This document shows, in pieces, positions 9,419 through 21,986 of a DNA stretch of 64,000 nt (position 1 is its first letter; the number at the start of each line of letters is the position of its first letter). This DNA comes from Vibrio breoganii. GTDB lineage: Bacteria; Pseudomonadota; Gammaproteobacteria; Enterobacterales; Vibrionaceae. Where the stretch lies: contig NZ_CP016177.1 in assembly GCF_001677275.1 (NCBI RefSeq), positions 2,666,001-2,730,000 on the forward strand. The letters are read 5' to 3'. A model generated the notes under the pieces. That model saw nothing but the letters and a program-made list of their open reading frames with translations. It did no database searches and had not been told where the DNA came from. Made by a program: the position numbers and the translations under genes.

Positions 9419-10210
9419 CTATTGCTGTGAGGCGATAGAATCAACGGTAGATTGAATCAAGGCCCTGGCGATGGTTCCTTCTGGAGCCACCTCTGGCAAT
9501 GCATCGATGTTAAACCATTTTGCATCACTTAACTCGGTGTAATCTGGCTTAATATCGCCATCTTTATAATCGGCTAAAAAGCCCATCATCATACTGCTTG
9601 GAAACGCCCAAGGCTGACTTCCAAAGTAGCGAATGTTTTGTACATCGATACCCGTTTCTTCTTTTACTTCTCGCGCGACACACTGCTCTAACGTTTCGCC
9701 AACTTCAAGGAATCCAGCAATAACGGTGTACATGTTCCCTTTGTGTCTAGGGTGCTGTGCGAGAAGTATTTGTGACTCTTTGCGTACAGCGACAATAATG
9801 CACGGGAAAATACGAGGGTAATGCAACGTTCGGCATTGCTGACACTGCATTGCCAGTTGGTTGTGATTGAGACTGTTTCTTCCACCACACTGGCCGCAGA
9901 AGCGCATGGTTTGCGTCATATGGCCATATTGCACCGCTTTACTTACCAGTAAGAATAAATCGTCTTCTAGGTGCAGCAATTCACGCAAAGAGACCATAGG
10001 CAGCGAGGCTTCAACATCGGCATCATTCAGCCAATACACTGGATGCTCTTCATAGTGACCAATTTCAATTGCACTCTCAGCTGGCAATGAAAATCCTTGG
10101 CCTACATCATTAGCACTGCCAAAAGGCAGTTGGTCATCTTTCAACCATACATCGCTACCATTGACCACTAACCAATAGCCAATCGCTTGATGTTTACTTT
10201 TTTTTAACAT
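9419..10210 (-). CDS. nudC: NAD(H) pyrophosphatase / NAD-decapping hydrolase NudC
   Basis: NudC cleaves NAD(H) to NMN(H) and AMP and removes NAD caps from RNA 5' ends. The 263-residue protein has a zinc ribbon with C105, C108, C123 and C126, then the Nudix box at about 166-188 ([11 protein letters not shown]...REVKEETGI, catalytic Glu residues present) and the NADH-specific signature SQPWAFPSS at about 198-206, which separates NudC from other Nudix enzymes. Its neighbours rsd and hemE match the conserved rsd-nudC-hemE cluster. Confidence 0.97.
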   Translation of the reverse strand: MLKKSKHQAIGYWLVVNGSDVWLKDDQLPFGSANDVGQGFSLPAESAIEIGHYEEHPVYWLNDADVEASLPMVSLRELLHLEDDLFLLVSKAVQYGHMTQTMRFCGQCGGRNSLNHNQLAMQCQQCRTLHYPRIFPCIIVAVRKESQILLAQHPRHKGNMYTVIAGFLEVGETLEQCVAREVKEETGIDVQNIRYFGSQPWAFPSSMMMGFLADYKDGDIKPDYTELSDAKWFNIDALPEVAPEGTIARALIQSTVDSIASQQ

Positions 10211-10382
10211 CCCGTTATCTCTTTGCTTGCAGTTCTACCATTTTACTGGCAATCTAAATCTATACCAGTCGTATAGAAGAATTGATTCAAAGCTATTGGT
10301 ATAACACACAATTTTGCTATTAATATGGAACCCTCTCGGTGTGTTCGAGAGCTTTACCTGACCGGTAAAGGATCATGAGGAC

Positions 10383-10877
10383 ATGGTCATGCTAAAGAAA
10401 TTCAAACAAGTACAACAAGAATGGGGTGGCTCTAGTGAAGTCATTGACCATTGGCTAGAGACGCGCCAAGCATTGCTTGTCGAGTATATAAAACTAGCGG
10501 CTTTGCAGCCTTCTTCATCTCCATCCAACGTCATCACGCTACCCACTAAAGATGAGCTACAAAATTTCTCTCAGCATCTTGTAGATTATATTTCTGAAGG
10601 TCACTTTAAGATCTATGACATGGTAATGGATAAGTGGAACTCCACGGGTTTTCAAACCACAGAAGAGATTAGCCAAACTTACGCGAAGATTGTGCTCACC
10701 ACTGAACCGCTCCTTAGCTTTACAGATAAATATGCAGAAATCGGCGAAGATGAGGAGCTCGAATCATTTGAAAGCGACATGTCTAAAGTCGGAGAAGTTC
10801 TAGAGCTTCGCTTTGAGGTAGAAGATAAACTTATTCAATTGATCGCCGATAGCCTAGCAATGCCTCCTGGCGCTTAG
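10383..10877 (+). CDS. rsd: Regulator of sigma D, Rsd
   Basis: Rsd binds the housekeeping sigma factor RpoD and favours use of alternative sigma factors in stationary phase. The protein (164 residues from ATG 10383, or 162 from ATG 10389) is helical and acidic and resembles Rsd in its N-terminus (KKFKQVQQEWGGSSEVIDHW) and LLVEYIKLAAL segment. The first ATG is preceded closely by GAGGAC and the second by the same site at longer spacing, so the start is uncertain by two codons. It is divergent from nudC, as in E. coli. It is close to rpoB/rpoC and shares the window with rpoH, another sigma-level control. Confidence 0.92.
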   Translation: MVMLKKFKQVQQEWGGSSEVIDHWLETRQALLVEYIKLAALQPSSSPSNVITLPTKDELQNFSQHLVDYISEGHFKIYDMVMDKWNSTGFQTTEEISQTYAKIVLTTEPLLSFTDKYAEIGEDEELESFESDMSKVGEVLELRFEVEDKLIQLIADSLAMPPGA

Positions 10878-10990
10878 CTAACTGCGCTCTACATATTACC
10901 TAGGGAGCCTCGACAGCTTTCTAGGTTTTTTCGATTAAAATATTCTCACTAGCATTAAGCGCTCTGAAAATTTCGTAATCAGCAGACATT

Positions 10991-11017
10991 AAAAAAGGCA
11001 CCCTAGGGTGCCTTTTT
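10991..11017. terminator. Terminator of the rpoBC operon (bidirectional)
   Basis: A perfect stem ggcaccc/gggtgcc with A6 on the left and T5 on the right sits 22 bp after the rpoC stop, between convergent rsd and rpoC. Confidence 0.9.
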
Positions 11018-11038
11018 GCTATCAGCTAAACAGCTCGA

Positions 11039-14000
11039 TTACTCGTCAGAGAAACCTGCGTTTAGAAGTGCAGCCAAGTTATCCGTTGCTTGTTCAGCAG
11101 ATGGACCTGGTTGCTCTTCACGGCTAGCTTGACGGTTCTGGTGGTAAGCGAAACCTGTACCCGCTGGGATCAGACGACCCACGATTACGTTTTCTTTCAG
11201 ACCACGAAGCTCATCACGCTTACCAGAAACAGCAGCTTCTGTTAGTACGCGAGTTGTCTCCTGGAACGATGCCGCAGAGATGAACGACTCAGTTGCTAGA
11301 GATGCTTTAGTGATACCTAGTAGCTCGCGCTCAAAGCCTGCTGGCTCTTTACCTTCTGCTTCTAGTGCACGGTTAGCAATCTTAACTTGTGAGTATTCCA
11401 CTTGCTCGCCAGGTAGGAACTCAGAGTCACCAGCGTGTGTAATAGTACACTTACGTAGCATTTGACGAACGATAGTCTCAATGTGCTTATCGTTAATCTT
11501 AACGCCCTGTAGTCGGTAAACTTCTTGTACTTCGTTAGCGATGTACTGAGTCATAGCATGGATACCACGTAGACGTAGGATATCATGCGGAGTCTCAGGG
11601 CCGTCGGCGATTACATCACCGCGCTCAACCTTCTCACCTTCGAACACGTTCAGCTGGCGATGCTTAGGAATCATCTCTTCGTAAGCGTCTCCGCCTTCAC
11701 GAGTGATTACTAGACGACGCTTACCTTTCGTTTCTTTACCAAACGACACAGTACCTGTGTGCTCAGCAAGAATCGCAGGCTCTTTAGGCTTACGAGCTTC
11801 AAACAAGTCAGCAACGCGTGGTAGACCACCGGTGATATCTTTGTTTCCGCCAGATTTCTGAGGGATACGTGCAAGAGTGTCACCAACGCCTACTTCAGCG
11901 CCATCTTCGATGTTTACAATCGCTTTACCAGGTAGGAAGTACTGAGCTGGCATATCAGTGCCAGGGATCATTACATCGTTACCTTTCGCATCAACAAGTT
12001 TGATAGCTGGACGCATGTCTTTACCAGCAGCAGGACGTGCTGCAGGGTCAGTTACTTCGCTTGAAGATAGACCTGTAAGGTCATCTGTTTGACGAGAAAC
12101 TGTTACGCCATCAATCATGTCAACGTACTGGATGCTACCTGCCACTTCAGTGATGATTGGCAGTGTGTGAGCTTCCCAGTTTGCGATTACATAACCAGAA
12201 TCTAGCTTCGCTGATTCAAGATCGCTTTCTTTAATGTTAAGAATCGTACCGTATGGAAGTTTGTGCTTCTCTTTCGTACGACCTAACTCATCAACGATGG
12301 TTAGTTCAGACGCACGAGAAGTAATCACTAGCTTACCTTCTTTGTTCACAACGTACTTAGCGTTGTGAAGGAAAGGTGTACCGTCATTCTTAGTCTGGAT
12401 GCTGTTTTCAGCAGCCGCTGTCGATGCCGCACCACCGATGTGGAACGTACGCATGGTAAGCTGTGTACCAGGTTCACCGATAGACTGAGCAGCGATAACA
12501 CCTACTGCTTCACCTTGGTTCACTAGGTGGCCACGTGCTAGGTCACGACCGTAACACAGTGCACAACAACCGAAGTCTGCATCACAGGTAACTACTGAGC
12601 GCACTTTCATGCTGTCTACAGAGTTTTCTTCCATGATCTGACACCACTTCTCATCAATTAGAGTATTACGTGGGATCAGTACTTCTTCGGTACCAGGCTT
12701 AATAACATCTTCAGCTACAACACGACCTAGAGCTAGCTCAGAAAGCGCAACTTTAACGTCACCACCTTCGATATGAGGCATCATTTCAACGCCTTCATGA
12801 GTGCCACAGTCATGTTCGTGAACTACAACGTCCTGTGCAACGTCTACTAGACGACGCGTTAGGTAACCGGAGTTCGCTGTTTTCAGTGCTGTATCCGCAA
12901 GACCCTTACGAGCACCGTGCGTTGAGATAAAGTACTGAAGTACGTTTAGACCTTCTTTAAAGTTTGCTGTGATTGGCGTCTCGATGATTGAACCATCTGG
13001 ACGAGCCATCAGACCACGCATACCAGCAAGCTGACGAATCTGCGCAGCAGAACCACGAGCACCGGAGTCGGCCATCATGTAGATGCTGTTGAACGACTCT
13101 TGTTGTTCTTCTTCACCGTCACGGTTGATCACAGTTTCAGAAGATAGGTTATCCATCATCGCTTTCGCAACGCGGTCGTTCGTAGACGCCCAAATATCGA
13201 TAACTTTGTTGTAACGCTCACCCGCAGTTACCAGACCTGATTGGTACTGGTCTTGGATTTCACGTACTTCTTCTTCAGCTGATTCAATCTCATCGTACTT
13301 AGCTTGAGGAACAACCATATCGTCGATACCAACAGATACACCAGATAGTGCCGCGTAAGCAAAACCTGTGTACATGATTTGGTCAGCGAAGATAACAGTG
13401 TCTTTAAGACCAAGCTTACGGTAAGCCTCATCTAGAAGCTTAGAAATCTGCTTCTTGCCTAGCTTTTGGTTTACTAGATCAAACGGTAGACCCGTTGGAA
13501 CGATCTGCCAAAGCATTGCACGACCGACAGTAGTATCTACCATCTTAGTTTCTGTCGTGCTATTACCGTCTTCATCTTTGATGGTTTCAGTAATACGAAC
13601 TTTTACACGTGCGTGAAGTTCAGCGCTCTTAGTGCGGTATGCCTTCTCAGCCTCTTCTGGGCCAGCAAGGTACATGCCTTCACCTTTCACGTTGATCTTG
13701 TCACGAGTCATGTAGTAAAGACCCAATACAACGTCCTGAGAAGGTACGATGATAGGATCACCTGACGCTGGCGACAGAATGTTGTTTGTCGACATCATCA
13801 GCGTACGTGCTTCAAGCTGAGCTTCCAGAGTTAGAGGTACGTGTACCGCCATCTGGTCACCATCGAAGTCGGCGTTGTACGCAGCACACACAAGTGGGTG
13901 TAGCTGGATCGCTTTACCTTCGATTAGTACTGGTTCGAACGCTTGGATACCTAGACGGTGAAGTGTAGGTGCACGGTTCAATAGTACCGGGTGTTCGCGA

Positions 14001-15247
14001 ATAACTTCGTCTAGGATATCCCAAACGACTGCTTCTTCACGCTCTACCATCTTCTTAGCTGCTTTGATCGTTGTCGCTAGACCACGAAGCTCAAGCTTGC
14101 TGTAGATGAATGGCTTAAATAGCTCAAGTGCCATCTTCTTAGGAAGACCACACTGGTGCAGACGAAGGTATGGACCTACTGTGATTACAGAACGGCCAGA
14201 GTAGTCTACACGCTTACCAAGAAGGTTCTGACGGAAACGACCTTGTTTACCCTTGATCATATCAGCAAGAGATTTCAGAGGACGCTTGTTAGAACCTGTG
14301 ATAGCACGACCGCGACGACCGTTATCTAGAAGCGCATCAACAGACTCTTGCAGCATACGTTTTTCGTTACGTACGATGATGTCCGGAGCAGATAGCTCTA
14401 GTAGACGCTTCAAACGGTTGTTACGGTTGATAACACGACGGTATAGGTCGTTCAGATCTGAAGTCGCAAAGCGACCGCCATCTAGTGGTACTAGAGGACG
14501 TAGATCTGGCGGAAGTACTGGAAGTACAGTCAGAATCATCCACTCAGGGTTGTTACCTGATGCTACGAATGCTTCAACCAACTTCAAGCGCTTAGTAACT
14601 TTCTTACGCTTAGTTTCAGAGTTAGTCGTTTCTAACTCTTCGCGCATTAGTTCAGCTTCTTGCACGAGATCCATGGTAGAAAGCAGATCTTTGATCGCTT
14701 CTGCACCCATCTTCGCAGTGAACTCGTCACCCCACTCTTCTAGTTTGTCCAGATACTCTTCTTCAGTAAGCATCTGACCTTTTTCTAGATCAGTCATACC
14801 CGCTTCTGTTACTACGTACATTTCGAAGTAAAGAACGCGTTCGATATCACGCAGTGGGATATCCATTAGTAGACCGATACGAGACGGTAGTGATTTTAGG
14901 AACCAAATGTGCGCTACAGGCGACGCTAGCTCGATGTGGCCCATGCGGTCACGACGAACTTTAGTTTGTGTAACTTCTACGCCACACTTCTCACAGATAA
15001 CTCCGCGGTGCTTCAGACGCTTGTATTTGCCACATAGACATTCGTAATCTTTAACTGGGCCAAAGATACGTGCACAGAACAGACCATCGCGCTCAGGTTT
15101 GAACGTACGATAGTTGATTGTCTCAGGCTTTTTAACTTCACCAAAAGACCATGAACGAATCATGTCTGGTGAAGATAGACCGATTTTGATTGCATCAAAT
15201 TCTTCAGTCTTATGCTGTGCTTTTAGAAAGTTTAATAAGTCTTTCAC
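11039..15247 (-). CDS. rpoC: DNA-directed RNA polymerase subunit beta'
   Basis: Beta' carries the catalytic magnesium centre of RNA polymerase. The 1402-residue protein has the N-terminal zinc site (C70, C72, C85, C88 in CLCGK...VICEKCG), the invariant active-site motif NADFDGD near residue 460, bridge-helix/trigger-loop sequences ([18 protein letters not shown]), the second zinc cluster ([15 protein letters not shown]) and a C-terminal omega-contact tail. It begins with GTG at 15247, as in E. coli rpoC. It is co-transcribed with rpoB, 86 bp upstream. Sequence is full length with no visible defects. Confidence 0.99.
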   Translation of the reverse strand: MKDLLNFLKAQHKTEEFDAIKIGLSSPDMIRSWSFGEVKKPETINYRTFKPERDGLFCARIFGPVKDYECLCGKYKRLKHRGVICEKCGVEVTQTKVRRDRMGHIELASPVAHIWFLKSLPSRIGLLMDIPLRDIERVLYFEMYVVTEAGMTDLEKGQMLTEEEYLDKLEEWGDEFTAKMGAEAIKDLLSTMDLVQEAELMREELETTNSETKRKKVTKRLKLVEAFVASGNNPEWMILTVLPVLPPDLRPLVPLDGGRFATSDLNDLYRRVINRNNRLKRLLELSAPDIIVRNEKRMLQESVDALLDNGRRGRAITGSNKRPLKSLADMIKGKQGRFRQNLLGKRVDYSGRSVITVGPYLRLHQCGLPKKMALELFKPFIYSKLELRGLATTIKAAKKMVEREEAVVWDILDEVIREHPVLLNRAPTLHRLGIQAFEPVLIEGKAIQLHPLVCAAYNADFDGDQMAVHVPLTLEAQLEARTLMMSTNNILSPASGDPIIVPSQDVVLGLYYMTRDKINVKGEGMYLAGPEEAEKAYRTKSAELHARVKVRITETIKDEDGNSTTETKMVDTTVGRAMLWQIVPTGLPFDLVNQKLGKKQISKLLDEAYRKLGLKDTVIFADQIMYTGFAYAALSGVSVGIDDMVVPQAKYDEIESAEEEVREIQDQYQSGLVTAGERYNKVIDIWASTNDRVAKAMMDNLSSETVINRDGEEEQQESFNSIYMMADSGARGSAAQIRQLAGMRGLMARPDGSIIETPITANFKEGLNVLQYFISTHGARKGLADTALKTANSGYLTRRLVDVAQDVVVHEHDCGTHEGVEMMPHIEGGDVKVALSELALGRVVAEDVIKPGTEEVLIPRNTLIDEKWCQIMEENSVDSMKVRSVVTCDADFGCCALCYGRDLARGHLVNQGEAVGVIAAQSIGEPGTQLTMRTFHIGGAASTAAAENSIQTKNDGTPFLHNAKYVVNKEGKLVITSRASELTIVDELGRTKEKHKLPYGTILNIKESDLESAKLDSGYVIANWEAHTLPIITEVAGSIQYVDMIDGVTVSRQTDDLTGLSSSEVTDPAARPAAGKDMRPAIKLVDAKGNDVMIPGTDMPAQYFLPGKAIVNIEDGAEVGVGDTLARIPQKSGGNKDITGGLPRVADLFEARKPKEPAILAEHTGTVSFGKETKGKRRLVITREGGDAYEEMIPKHRQLNVFEGEKVERGDVIADGPETPHDILRLRGIHAMTQYIANEVQEVYRLQGVKINDKHIETIVRQMLRKCTITHAGDSEFLPGEQVEYSQVKIANRALEAEGKEPAGFERELLGITKASLATESFISAASFQETTRVLTEAAVSGKRDELRGLKENVIVGRLIPAGTGFAYHQNRQASREEQPGPSAEQATDNLAALLNAGFSDE

Positions 15248-15333
15248 GATCAGCTCCTGTAAGGAGTTAAAAGGGGCTCACCTACCGGTGAGCACCTTCT
15301 TACCAATAACCACTTTTCTTTAAAAGAAAGGGA

Positions 15334-18300
15334 TTACTCTTCGTCTTCTAGCTCGATGTTAATACCTAGCGAGCGAATCTCTTTCAACAATACGTTGAAC
15401 GATTCAGGCATGCCTGGTTCCATCGCGTGGTTGCCATCTACGATGTTCTTATACATCTTAGTACGGCCATTCACGTCATCCGACTTAACGGTTAGCATTT
15501 CTTGAAGGGTGTAAGCAGCACCGTATGCTTCTAGTGCCCATACTTCCATCTCACCGAAACGCTGACCACCGAACTGAGCTTTACCACCAAGTGGCTGCTG
15601 AGTTACTAGGCTGTACGAACCAGTCGAACGTGCGTGCATCTTGTCATCAACAAGGTGGTTCAGTTTCAGCATGTACATGTAACCTACAGTTACAGGACGC
15701 TCAAACGAATCACCAGTACGACCATCAAACAGAGTTAGCTGACCAGATTCTGGTAGGTCACCCAGTTTAAGTAGATCTTTGATGTTTCTCTCAGATGCAC
15801 CGTCAAATACTGGAGTCGCGATTGGTAGACCGCCACGTAGGTTCTTGATAAGCGTACGAACTTGATCGTCCGACAGCTCAGCAATATCTACTTCTTGACG
15901 AGAGTCACCTAGATCATAAACCTTCTGTAAGAACTCACGGAACTTAGCAAGCTCCTGCTGTTCTTTAACCATCTGGTTGATCTTGTCACCAATACCTTTA
16001 GCAGCTAGACCCAAGTGTACTTCTAGGATCTGACCGATGTTCATACGCGAAGGTACACCCAGTGGGTTAAGAACGATATCGACCGGTTGACCTTTCTCAT
16101 CGTAAGGCATGTCTTCAACAGGGTTAATCTTAGAGATAACACCCTTGTTACCGTGACGACCCGCCATTTTATCACCAGGCTGGATGCGACGTTTAACCGC
16201 TAGGTAAACCTTAACAATCTTAAGAACGCCAGGTGCTAGGTCATCGCCTTGAGTGATCTTACGACGCTTAGTTTCGAACTTCTTATCGAAGTCAGCTTTA
16301 AGCTCGTCGTTCTGCTCTGCAAGTTGCTCAAGTTGAGATTGCAGTGCGTCATCTTCAAGAGTCTGCTCTAACCACTGTTTGCGGTTAATGCTGTCAAGTT
16401 TCGCTTCCGAGTAACCACCAGCGATCAATACAGCGCGAACACGGTTAAGAAGGCCACCCTCAAGAATCTGGAATTCTTCAGTTAGATCTTTCTTCGCTTC
16501 TTTCAGCTGCATTTGCTCAATTTCTAGAGCACGCTTGTCTTTCTCTACGCCATCGCGAGTGAAGACTTGAACGTCAATGATGGTACCTGAAACAGAGTTA
16601 GGTACACGCAGTGAAGTATCTTTAACGTCAGATGCTTTTTCACCGAAGATTGCACGTAGTAGTTTCTCTTCAGGAGTTAGCTGAGTTTCGCCTTTCGGAG
16701 TTACCTTACCAACTAGGATGTCGCCACCCTTAACTTCAGCACCAATGTAAACGATACCTGACTCATCTAGTTTAGATAGAGCAGCTTCACCTACGTTTGG
16801 AATATCAGCAGTGATCTCTTCAGAACCCAGCTTAGTATCACGAGCCACACAAGATAGTTCTTGGATGTGGATAGTAGTAAAGCGATCTTCTTGTACTACA
16901 CGCTCAGAAACTAGGATTGAATCCTCAAAGTTGTAACCGTTCCAAGGCATAAATGCGATACGCATGTTCTGACCAAGAGCCAGTTCACCAAGGTCGGTAG
17001 AAGGACCATCTGCTAGAACGTCACCTTTTGCTACTGGTTCGCCAGGTAGCACGGTAGGACGTTGGTTAATACAAGTGTTCTGGTTAGAACGCGTGTATTT
17101 AGTTAGGTTGTAAATGTCGATACCGGCTTCGCCTGGTACCAATTCATTTTCGTTAACCTTAACTACGATGCGAGATGCGTCTACAGACTGAACCGAACCG
17201 CCGCGCTTAGCTACCGCTGTAACACCAGAGTCAACCGCAATGTTGCGCTCAACACCAGTACCTACAAGTGGCTTATCAGCACGTAGAGTTGGAACTGCCT
17301 GACGTTGCATGTTTGCACCCATCAATGCACGGTTTGCATCATCGTGCTCTAGGAATGGGATCAAAGATGCAGCGATAGATACTACCTGGTTCGTAGCAAC
17401 ATCCATATAGCTCACGTTTTCACGTGGGTGCAGACCTGATTCACCCTTCAAGCGGGCTGTGATCAGTTCTTCTGTAAAGGTGTTGTCTTCAGACAGTACG
17501 GTGTTCGCCTGAGCGATAACGTATTGACCTTCTTCGATAGCAGATAGGTAATCAACTTCTTCGGTTACTACACCATCAACAACGCGACGGTATGGGGTTT
17601 CTAGGAAACCATACTCATTACAACGTGCGTAAGCAGATAGTGAGTTAATTAGACCGATGTTTGGACCTTCAGGAGTTTCGATCGGACATAGACGACCGTA
17701 GTGCGTAACGTGAACGTCACGAACCTCAAAGCCAGCACGCTCACGAGTTAGACCACCAGGACCTAACGCAGAGATACGACGCTTGTGAGTAACTTCTGAA
17801 AGCGGGTTGTTCTGATCCATAAACTGAGACAACTGAGAAGAGCCAAAGAACTCTTTCACTGCCGCAGAAATTGGCTTAGCGTTGATCAGATCTTGAGGCA
17901 TGATTGCATCAAGGTCACCAAGGCTCAAACGCTCTTTAACAGCACGCTCAACACGAACTAGACCTACACGGAATTGGTTTTCAGCCATTTCGCCCACAGA
18001 GCGAATACGACGGTTACCAAGGTGATCGATATCATCCACTTCACCTTTACCATTACGGATAGAGATAAGCTTCTTCATCACTTCGATGATATCAGTTTCG
18101 TCTAGGATGCCTTGCTCACCAGCGTCTTCACGCATGATAGAGCTGTTGAACTTCATACGGCCTACAGTTGATAGGTCGTAGCGCTCTTCAGAGAAGAACA
18201 AGCTTTGGAACAGAGCTTCAGCAGCTTCTTTCGTTGGCGGCTCGCCAGGACGCATCATGCGGTAGATTTCTACCAATGCAGAGATACGGTCTGTAGTGCT

Positions 18301-19362
18301 GTCGTTGCGAACTGTGTCTGACATGAATGGACCATGATCTAGGTCATTCGTGAACAGAACTTCAAGCTTAGTGTGACCTGCTTGCGCAAGGTTCGCTAGG
18401 CTCTCTAGGCTGAACTCTTGGTTCGCGCCCACAACGATTTCGCCAGTGCTCTCGTCAATGTAATCTTTTGAAGCCACTTTGCCTACGATGTAGTCAACCG
18501 GTACTTCAATGAACTCAACGCCATCTTTTTCAAGAGAGCGGATATGACGAGCTGTAACACGACGGCCAGCTTCAACGTAAGTCTTGCCGTTTGCTTCAAC
18601 ATCAAATGAAGCAGTTTCGCCACGCAGACGCTCAGGAACCAACTCCATCATTAGAGTTTGGTTTTGAACTTCAAAGCGTACTTTTTCGAAGAACAGATCT
18701 AGGATCTCTTCTGTCGTTTTACCCAATGCACGTAGGATAATAGACGCTGGAAGCTTACGACGACGGTCGATACGAACGAACAAGCTATCCTTTGGATCGA
18801 ACTCAAAGTCTAACCATGAGCCACGGTAAGGAATAACACGTGCGTTATATAAAACTTTACCAGAAGAGTGAGTCTTACCCTTATCGCTGTCGAAGAATAC
18901 ACCTGGGCTTCTGTGCAGCTGGGATACGATAACCCTCTCGGTACCATTGATCACGAAGGTACCATTGTCTGTCATGAGTGGAATTTCACCCATGTAGACT
19001 TCTTGTTCTTTAATATCTTTTACAGTACCAGCTGGTGCATCTCTGTCGAATACGACTAGACGCAGCTTAACGCGCAGCGGTTTTGAATAAGTGATACCTC
19101 GAATTTGACATTCTTTAACATCAAATACTGGTTCACCAAGACGGTAGCTAACGTATTGCAGCTCAGAATTGCCGTTGTAGCTCTGAATTGGAAAAACAGA
19201 ACGAAAAGCAGCTTCTAGACCGTATTGTCCTTCAGGATCCTGCTCGATAAATTTATCGAAAGAATCAAGCTGGATCGATAGCAGGTACGGGACGTCCAAA
19301 ACTTGTGGACGAGTACCAAAATCCTTACGGATGCGCTTTTTCTCGGTATAAGAGTAAACCAT
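15334..19362 (-). CDS. rpoB: DNA-directed RNA polymerase subunit beta
   Basis: Beta forms half of the RNA polymerase catalytic cleft and the rifampicin pocket. The 1342-residue length equals E. coli RpoB. The rifampicin-resistance-determining region ([27 protein letters not shown], about residues 508-537) has the wild-type Gln, Asp, His and Ser at the usual resistance positions, predicting a rifampicin-sensitive allele. Other landmarks are [16 protein letters not shown] [10 protein letters not shown], the nucleotide-contacting [12 protein letters not shown] segment and the C-terminal [15 protein letters not shown] clamp-anchor end. It is preceded by rplL with an attenuator-like hairpin in between. 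Confidence 0.99.
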   Translation of the reverse strand: MVYSYTEKKRIRKDFGTRPQVLDVPYLLSIQLDSFDKFIEQDPEGQYGLEAAFRSVFPIQSYNGNSELQYVSYRLGEPVFDVKECQIRGITYSKPLRVKLRLVVFDRDAPAGTVKDIKEQEVYMGEIPLMTDNGTFVINGTERVIVSQLHRSPGVFFDSDKGKTHSSGKVLYNARVIPYRGSWLDFEFDPKDSLFVRIDRRRKLPASIILRALGKTTEEILDLFFEKVRFEVQNQTLMMELVPERLRGETASFDVEANGKTYVEAGRRVTARHIRSLEKDGVEFIEVPVDYIVGKVASKDYIDESTGEIVVGANQEFSLESLANLAQAGHTKLEVLFTNDLDHGPFMSDTVRNDSTTDRISALVEIYRMMRPGEPPTKEAAEALFQSLFFSEERYDLSTVGRMKFNSSIMREDAGEQGILDETDIIEVMKKLISIRNGKGEVDDIDHLGNRRIRSVGEMAENQFRVGLVRVERAVKERLSLGDLDAIMPQDLINAKPISAAVKEFFGSSQLSQFMDQNNPLSEVTHKRRISALGPGGLTRERAGFEVRDVHVTHYGRLCPIETPEGPNIGLINSLSAYARCNEYGFLETPYRRVVDGVVTEEVDYLSAIEEGQYVIAQANTVLSEDNTFTEELITARLKGESGLHPRENVSYMDVATNQVVSIAASLIPFLEHDDANRALMGANMQRQAVPTLRADKPLVGTGVERNIAVDSGVTAVAKRGGSVQSVDASRIVVKVNENELVPGEAGIDIYNLTKYTRSNQNTCINQRPTVLPGEPVAKGDVLADGPSTDLGELALGQNMRIAFMPWNGYNFEDSILVSERVVQEDRFTTIHIQELSCVARDTKLGSEEITADIPNVGEAALSKLDESGIVYIGAEVKGGDILVGKVTPKGETQLTPEEKLLRAIFGEKASDVKDTSLRVPNSVSGTIIDVQVFTRDGVEKDKRALEIEQMQLKEAKKDLTEEFQILEGGLLNRVRAVLIAGGYSEAKLDSINRKQWLEQTLEDDALQSQLEQLAEQNDELKADFDKKFETKRRKITQGDDLAPGVLKIVKVYLAVKRRIQPGDKMAGRHGNKGVISKINPVEDMPYDEKGQPVDIVLNPLGVPSRMNIGQILEVHLGLAAKGIGDKINQMVKEQQELAKFREFLQKVYDLGDSRQEVDIAELSDDQVRTLIKNLRGGLPIATPVFDGASERNIKDLLKLGDLPESGQLTLFDGRTGDSFERPVTVGYMYMLKLNHLVDDKMHARSTGSYSLVTQQPLGGKAQFGGQRFGEMEVWALEAYGAAYTLQEMLTVKSDDVNGRTKMYKNIVDGNHAMEPGMPESFNVLLKEIRSLGINIELEDEE

Positions 19363-19529
19363 GGGGTTCCTCAGCTCGCTGATAAGTGACCCAACTGTCT
19401 AATATTCGCTCAAAAATAAAAGACAGAGACTAACAACTGTTTAATATACAAACACTTCGATAAATAATCGAAGTGTTATGCGCGGATACAGGTGGCTAAA
19501 CAGAGAAAAACACCCGTGCCCTACAGCGC

Positions 19530-19560
19530 AAAAAGGCCGGTGGTTAATAAACCACCAGCC
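19530..19560 (-). terminator. Attenuator hairpin between rplL and rpoB
   Basis: On the minus strand a stem ggctggtggttt/aaccaccggcc is followed by T5. It lies in the 230-bp rplL-rpoB gap, where E. coli has a partial terminator that reduces rpoBC transcription relative to ribosomal proteins. Confidence 0.85.
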
Positions 19561-19592
19561 ATTAGCCATTCGGCTAAGAAACTAAGTAATAA

Positions 19593-19961
19593 TTACTTAA
19601 CTTCAACAGAAGCACCAGCTTCTTCTAGAGTAGCTTTAAGAGCTTCTGCTTCTTCTTTAGAAACAGCTTCTTTAAGCGGTGCTGGAGCACCATCAACTAG
19701 AGCTTTAGCTTCTTTAAGGCCTAGACCTGTAGCGCCACGTACTGCTTTGATAACTTGTACTTTGTTACCGCCGATAGCAGTAAGAACTACGTCAAATTCA
19801 GTTTGCTCTTCAGCAGCGTCGCCGCCAGCTGCGCCGCCAGCAACTACTGCAGCTGCAGCAGATACGCCGAATTTTTCTTCCATAGCTTCGATAAGCTCAA
19901 CAACTTGCATTACAGACATTTCTGCAACTGCGTCTAGGATTTGCTCGTTAGTAATAGACAT
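19593..19961 (-). CDS. rplL: 50S ribosomal protein L7/L12
   Basis: L7/L12 forms the multicopy ribosomal stalk that recruits translation GTPases. The 122-residue, very acidic protein has the N-terminal dimerisation helices ([25 protein letters not shown]), an alanine/glycine-rich hinge ([17 protein letters not shown], about 34-50) and the C-terminal factor-binding domain ([20 protein letters not shown]). It follows rplJ by 57 bp in the classical rplJL-rpoBC operon. Confidence 0.99.
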   Translation of the reverse strand: MSITNEQILDAVAEMSVMQVVELIEAMEEKFGVSAAAAVVAGGAAGGDAAEEQTEFDVVLTAIGGNKVQVIKAVRGATGLGLKEAKALVDGAPAPLKEAVSKEEAEALKATLEEAGASVEVK

Positions 19962-20018
19962 AACAATTCTCTTTTAAGTCAACAATAAGTTTATTTTGCA
20001 ACCAGTAAAAAGCAAGGC

Positions 20019-20513
20019 TTAAGCCGCTGCTTCTTCTTTTTGATCGCGTAGTGCAGCGATAGTACGTACCAGCTTGCCTGCAGAAGCTTCTTTCATGCAC
20101 ATCATTAGGCGTGCGATAGCTTCGTCGTAAGTTGGTAGTGTCGCTAATACATCTGCGTCAGTAACCGCGCCTTCAAATGCAGCAGCTTTGATCTCGAAAT
20201 CTTTGTTCTCTTTAGCGAAGTCTTTGAAAAGACGCGCTGCAGCACCTGGGTGCTCGTTAGAGAATGCAACTAGAGTAGGACCAGTGAAAGTGTCAGTTAG
20301 ACACTCGTACTCAGTACCTTCCATTGCACGGCGTGCTAGTGTGTTACGCACAACTCTCATGTAAACACCCGCTTCACGAGCTTGTTTACGTAGAGAAGTC
20401 ATTGCGCCAACAGGAACGCCACGAGAATCAGCTACAACTGCAGAAAGTGCACCACTGGCAGCTTCGTTGACTTCAGCAACAATTGCTTTTTTGTCTTGAA
20501 GGTTTAAAGCCAT
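20019..20513 (-). CDS. rplJ: 50S ribosomal protein L10
   Basis: L10 anchors L7/L12 dimers to the ribosome and, in complex with them, represses its own mRNA. ATG 20513 gives a 164-residue protein beginning [19 protein letters not shown], aligned with known L10 starts; a GTG 39 nt upstream would add an atypical extension. The conserved [15 protein letters not shown] segment and the C-terminal helical stalk-binding part are present. Upstream lies a leader of about 235 nt suited to L10 autoregulation. Confidence 0.98.
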   Translation of the reverse strand: MALNLQDKKAIVAEVNEAASGALSAVVADSRGVPVGAMTSLRKQAREAGVYMRVVRNTLARRAMEGTEYECLTDTFTGPTLVAFSNEHPGAAARLFKDFAKENKDFEIKAAAFEGAVTDADVLATLPTYDEAIARLMMCMKEASAGKLVRTIAALRDQKEEAAA

Positions 20514-20748
20514 TTTGGATTTACTCCTGGTTGTCGTTACACCACTCACCAAAATTGGTGAGAGTAAAAACAGTGCAGTCCCAGAAGAAAGGCAATCTTT
20601 TTCAAGCTTGGCTTTCTGTCAGTTCGGGCACCATCTACGTAGGTATACTATTAAGCTACATCGTTAAAAATAACTTGTAACACCTACGGTCTTGGACGGA
20701 GACTCACTCTTACATCGAGATGTTTGAGTCAGCCCCAACCACAAATAT
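20514..20748 (-). promoter_or_regulatory. Putative L10 leader (autoregulatory mRNA leader of rplJL)
   Basis: The 5' untranslated region between the L10 promoter and rplJ is about 235 nt and contains complementary segments such as gactcaaacatctcgatg/gagtgagtctcc. In gammaproteobacteria this leader binds the L10-(L7/L12)4 complex to repress translation. Assigned mainly by position; no covariance model was run. Confidence 0.65.
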
Positions 20749-20786
20749 TAGGCGCGAGATTATACACTAATTTCGCGCCTACGCAA
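20749..20786 (-). promoter_or_regulatory. L10 (rplJ) promoter with -10 inside an inverted repeat
   Basis: On the minus strand TTGCGT (20781-20786), 16-bp spacer, TATAAT (20759-20764), then a CTCGCGCC discriminator. The 9-bp arms taggcgcga (20749-20757) and tcgcgccta (20773-20781) flank the -10. The -35 begins a few bases after the rplA stop. Confidence 0.78.
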
Positions 20787-20788
20787 GA

Positions 20789-21490
20789 TTATGCTTGCGT
20801 GTTCAGGCTAGCCTGATCAACAGCAACACCAGCACCCATAGTAGTAGAGATGCTAATCTTCTGCAGGAATGTACCTTTAGCAGAAGACGGCTTAGCTTTC
20901 TTAAGAGCAATTAGTAGTGCTTCTAAGTTCTCTTGAATCTGTGCAGTTTCAAAAGATGCTTTACCGATAGTAGTGTGAATGATGCCATTTTTGTCGTTAC
21001 GGTAACGAACCTGACCAGCTTTAGCGTTCTTAACCGCTTGAGCAACGTTAGGAGTTACAGTACCAACTTTAGGGTTTGGCATAAGGCCACGAGGACCTAG
21101 GATAGTACCAAGTTGACCAACTACGCGCATTGCATCCGGAGAAGCAACAACTACGTCGAAGTCCATTACACCCTTCTTAACTTGCTCAGCTAGGTCTTCC
21201 ATACCAACGATGTCAGCACCAGCTTCTTTCGCAGCTTCTGCGTTTGCACCTTGGGTGAACACAGCAACACGAATGTCACGACCAGTACCGTGAGGTAGTA
21301 CAGTTGCACCACGTACGTTTTGGTCTGATTTACGAGCATCAATGCCAAGGTTAACAGCAACGTCAACACTTTCATTGAATTTAGCAGTCGCTAGTTCTTT
21401 AAGAAGAGCAACTGCTTCGTTGATTTCGTACTCTTTAGTAACATCAACTTTGTCGCGAATAACGCGCATACGCTTAGTAAGTTTTGCCAT
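20789..21490 (-). CDS. rplA: 50S ribosomal protein L1
   Basis: L1 forms the mobile L1 stalk at the E site and is the translational repressor of the L11 operon. The 233-residue protein has the family signatures ([55 protein letters not shown]). It follows rplK after 4 nt, giving coupled translation. Length and termini match E. coli L1. Confidence 0.99.
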   Translation of the reverse strand: MAKLTKRMRVIRDKVDVTKEYEINEAVALLKELATAKFNESVDVAVNLGIDARKSDQNVRGATVLPHGTGRDIRVAVFTQGANAEAAKEAGADIVGMEDLAEQVKKGVMDFDVVVASPDAMRVVGQLGTILGPRGLMPNPKVGTVTPNVAQAVKNAKAGQVRYRNDKNGIIHTTIGKASFETAQIQENLEALLIALKKAKPSSAKGTFLQKISISTTMGAGVAVDQASLNTQA

Positions 21491-21494
21491 CTTA

Positions 21495-21923
21495 TTAACC
21501 CTCTACCACTAGGCCCATTGAACGAGCAGTACCCGCGATAGTGCGTTTCATCGCTTCGATGTCAGCGCCAGTCATGTCTGCAGCTTTAGTTTCTGCGATC
21601 TCTTGAATTTGAGCGTCGGTAACAGTACCCACTTTCTCAGTATTCGGACGACCAGAACCAGACTTAATGCCAGCTGCTTTAAGCAGAAGAACTGCTGCAG
21701 GTGGAGTCTTAGTTTCGAACGTGAAAGAACGGTCGTTGTATACAGAGATAACAACTGGGATTGGTAGACCTTTTTCAACAGATTCTGTTTTTGCGTTGAA
21801 CGCTTTACAGAATTCCATGATGTTCACGCCGTGTTGACCTAGTGCAGGACCAACCGGTGGCGACGGGTTTGCCATACCTGCTGCAACTTGCAGTTTGATA
21901 TAAGCTTCAACTTTCTTAGCCAT
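21495..21923 (-). CDS. rplK: 50S ribosomal protein L11
   Basis: L11 is part of the GTPase-associated centre and is needed for RelA activation on stalled ribosomes. The 142-residue protein has the N-terminal thiostrepton-proximal segment ([20 protein letters not shown]) and the C-terminal rRNA-binding domain ([35 protein letters not shown]). It heads the rplKA operon behind a strong promoter at 22020-22048. Confidence 0.99.
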   Translation of the reverse strand: MAKKVEAYIKLQVAAGMANPSPPVGPALGQHGVNIMEFCKAFNAKTESVEKGLPIPVVISVYNDRSFTFETKTPPAAVLLLKAAGIKSGSGRPNTEKVGTVTDAQIQEIAETKAADMTGADIEAMKRTIAGTARSMGLVVEG

Positions 21924-21986
21924 GATATTTCCTAATTTTGGGTAGTAACGCTGCCTTACGGCCAGCTCCCCGTTGTTTTAAAAACG

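Noticed and set aside
14253..14777. 174-codon open frame antisense to rpoC
   Set aside because: Ser/Arg-rich shadow of the well-conserved rpoC frame with no initiation signals.
17750..18070. Rifampicin-resistance substitutions in RpoB
   Set aside because: The resistance-determining region shows wild-type Asp, His and Ser at the usual positions.
19492..19977. 161-codon open frame antisense to rplL
   Set aside because: Shadow of the Ala-rich L7/L12 gene; composition mirrors codon use of the real gene.
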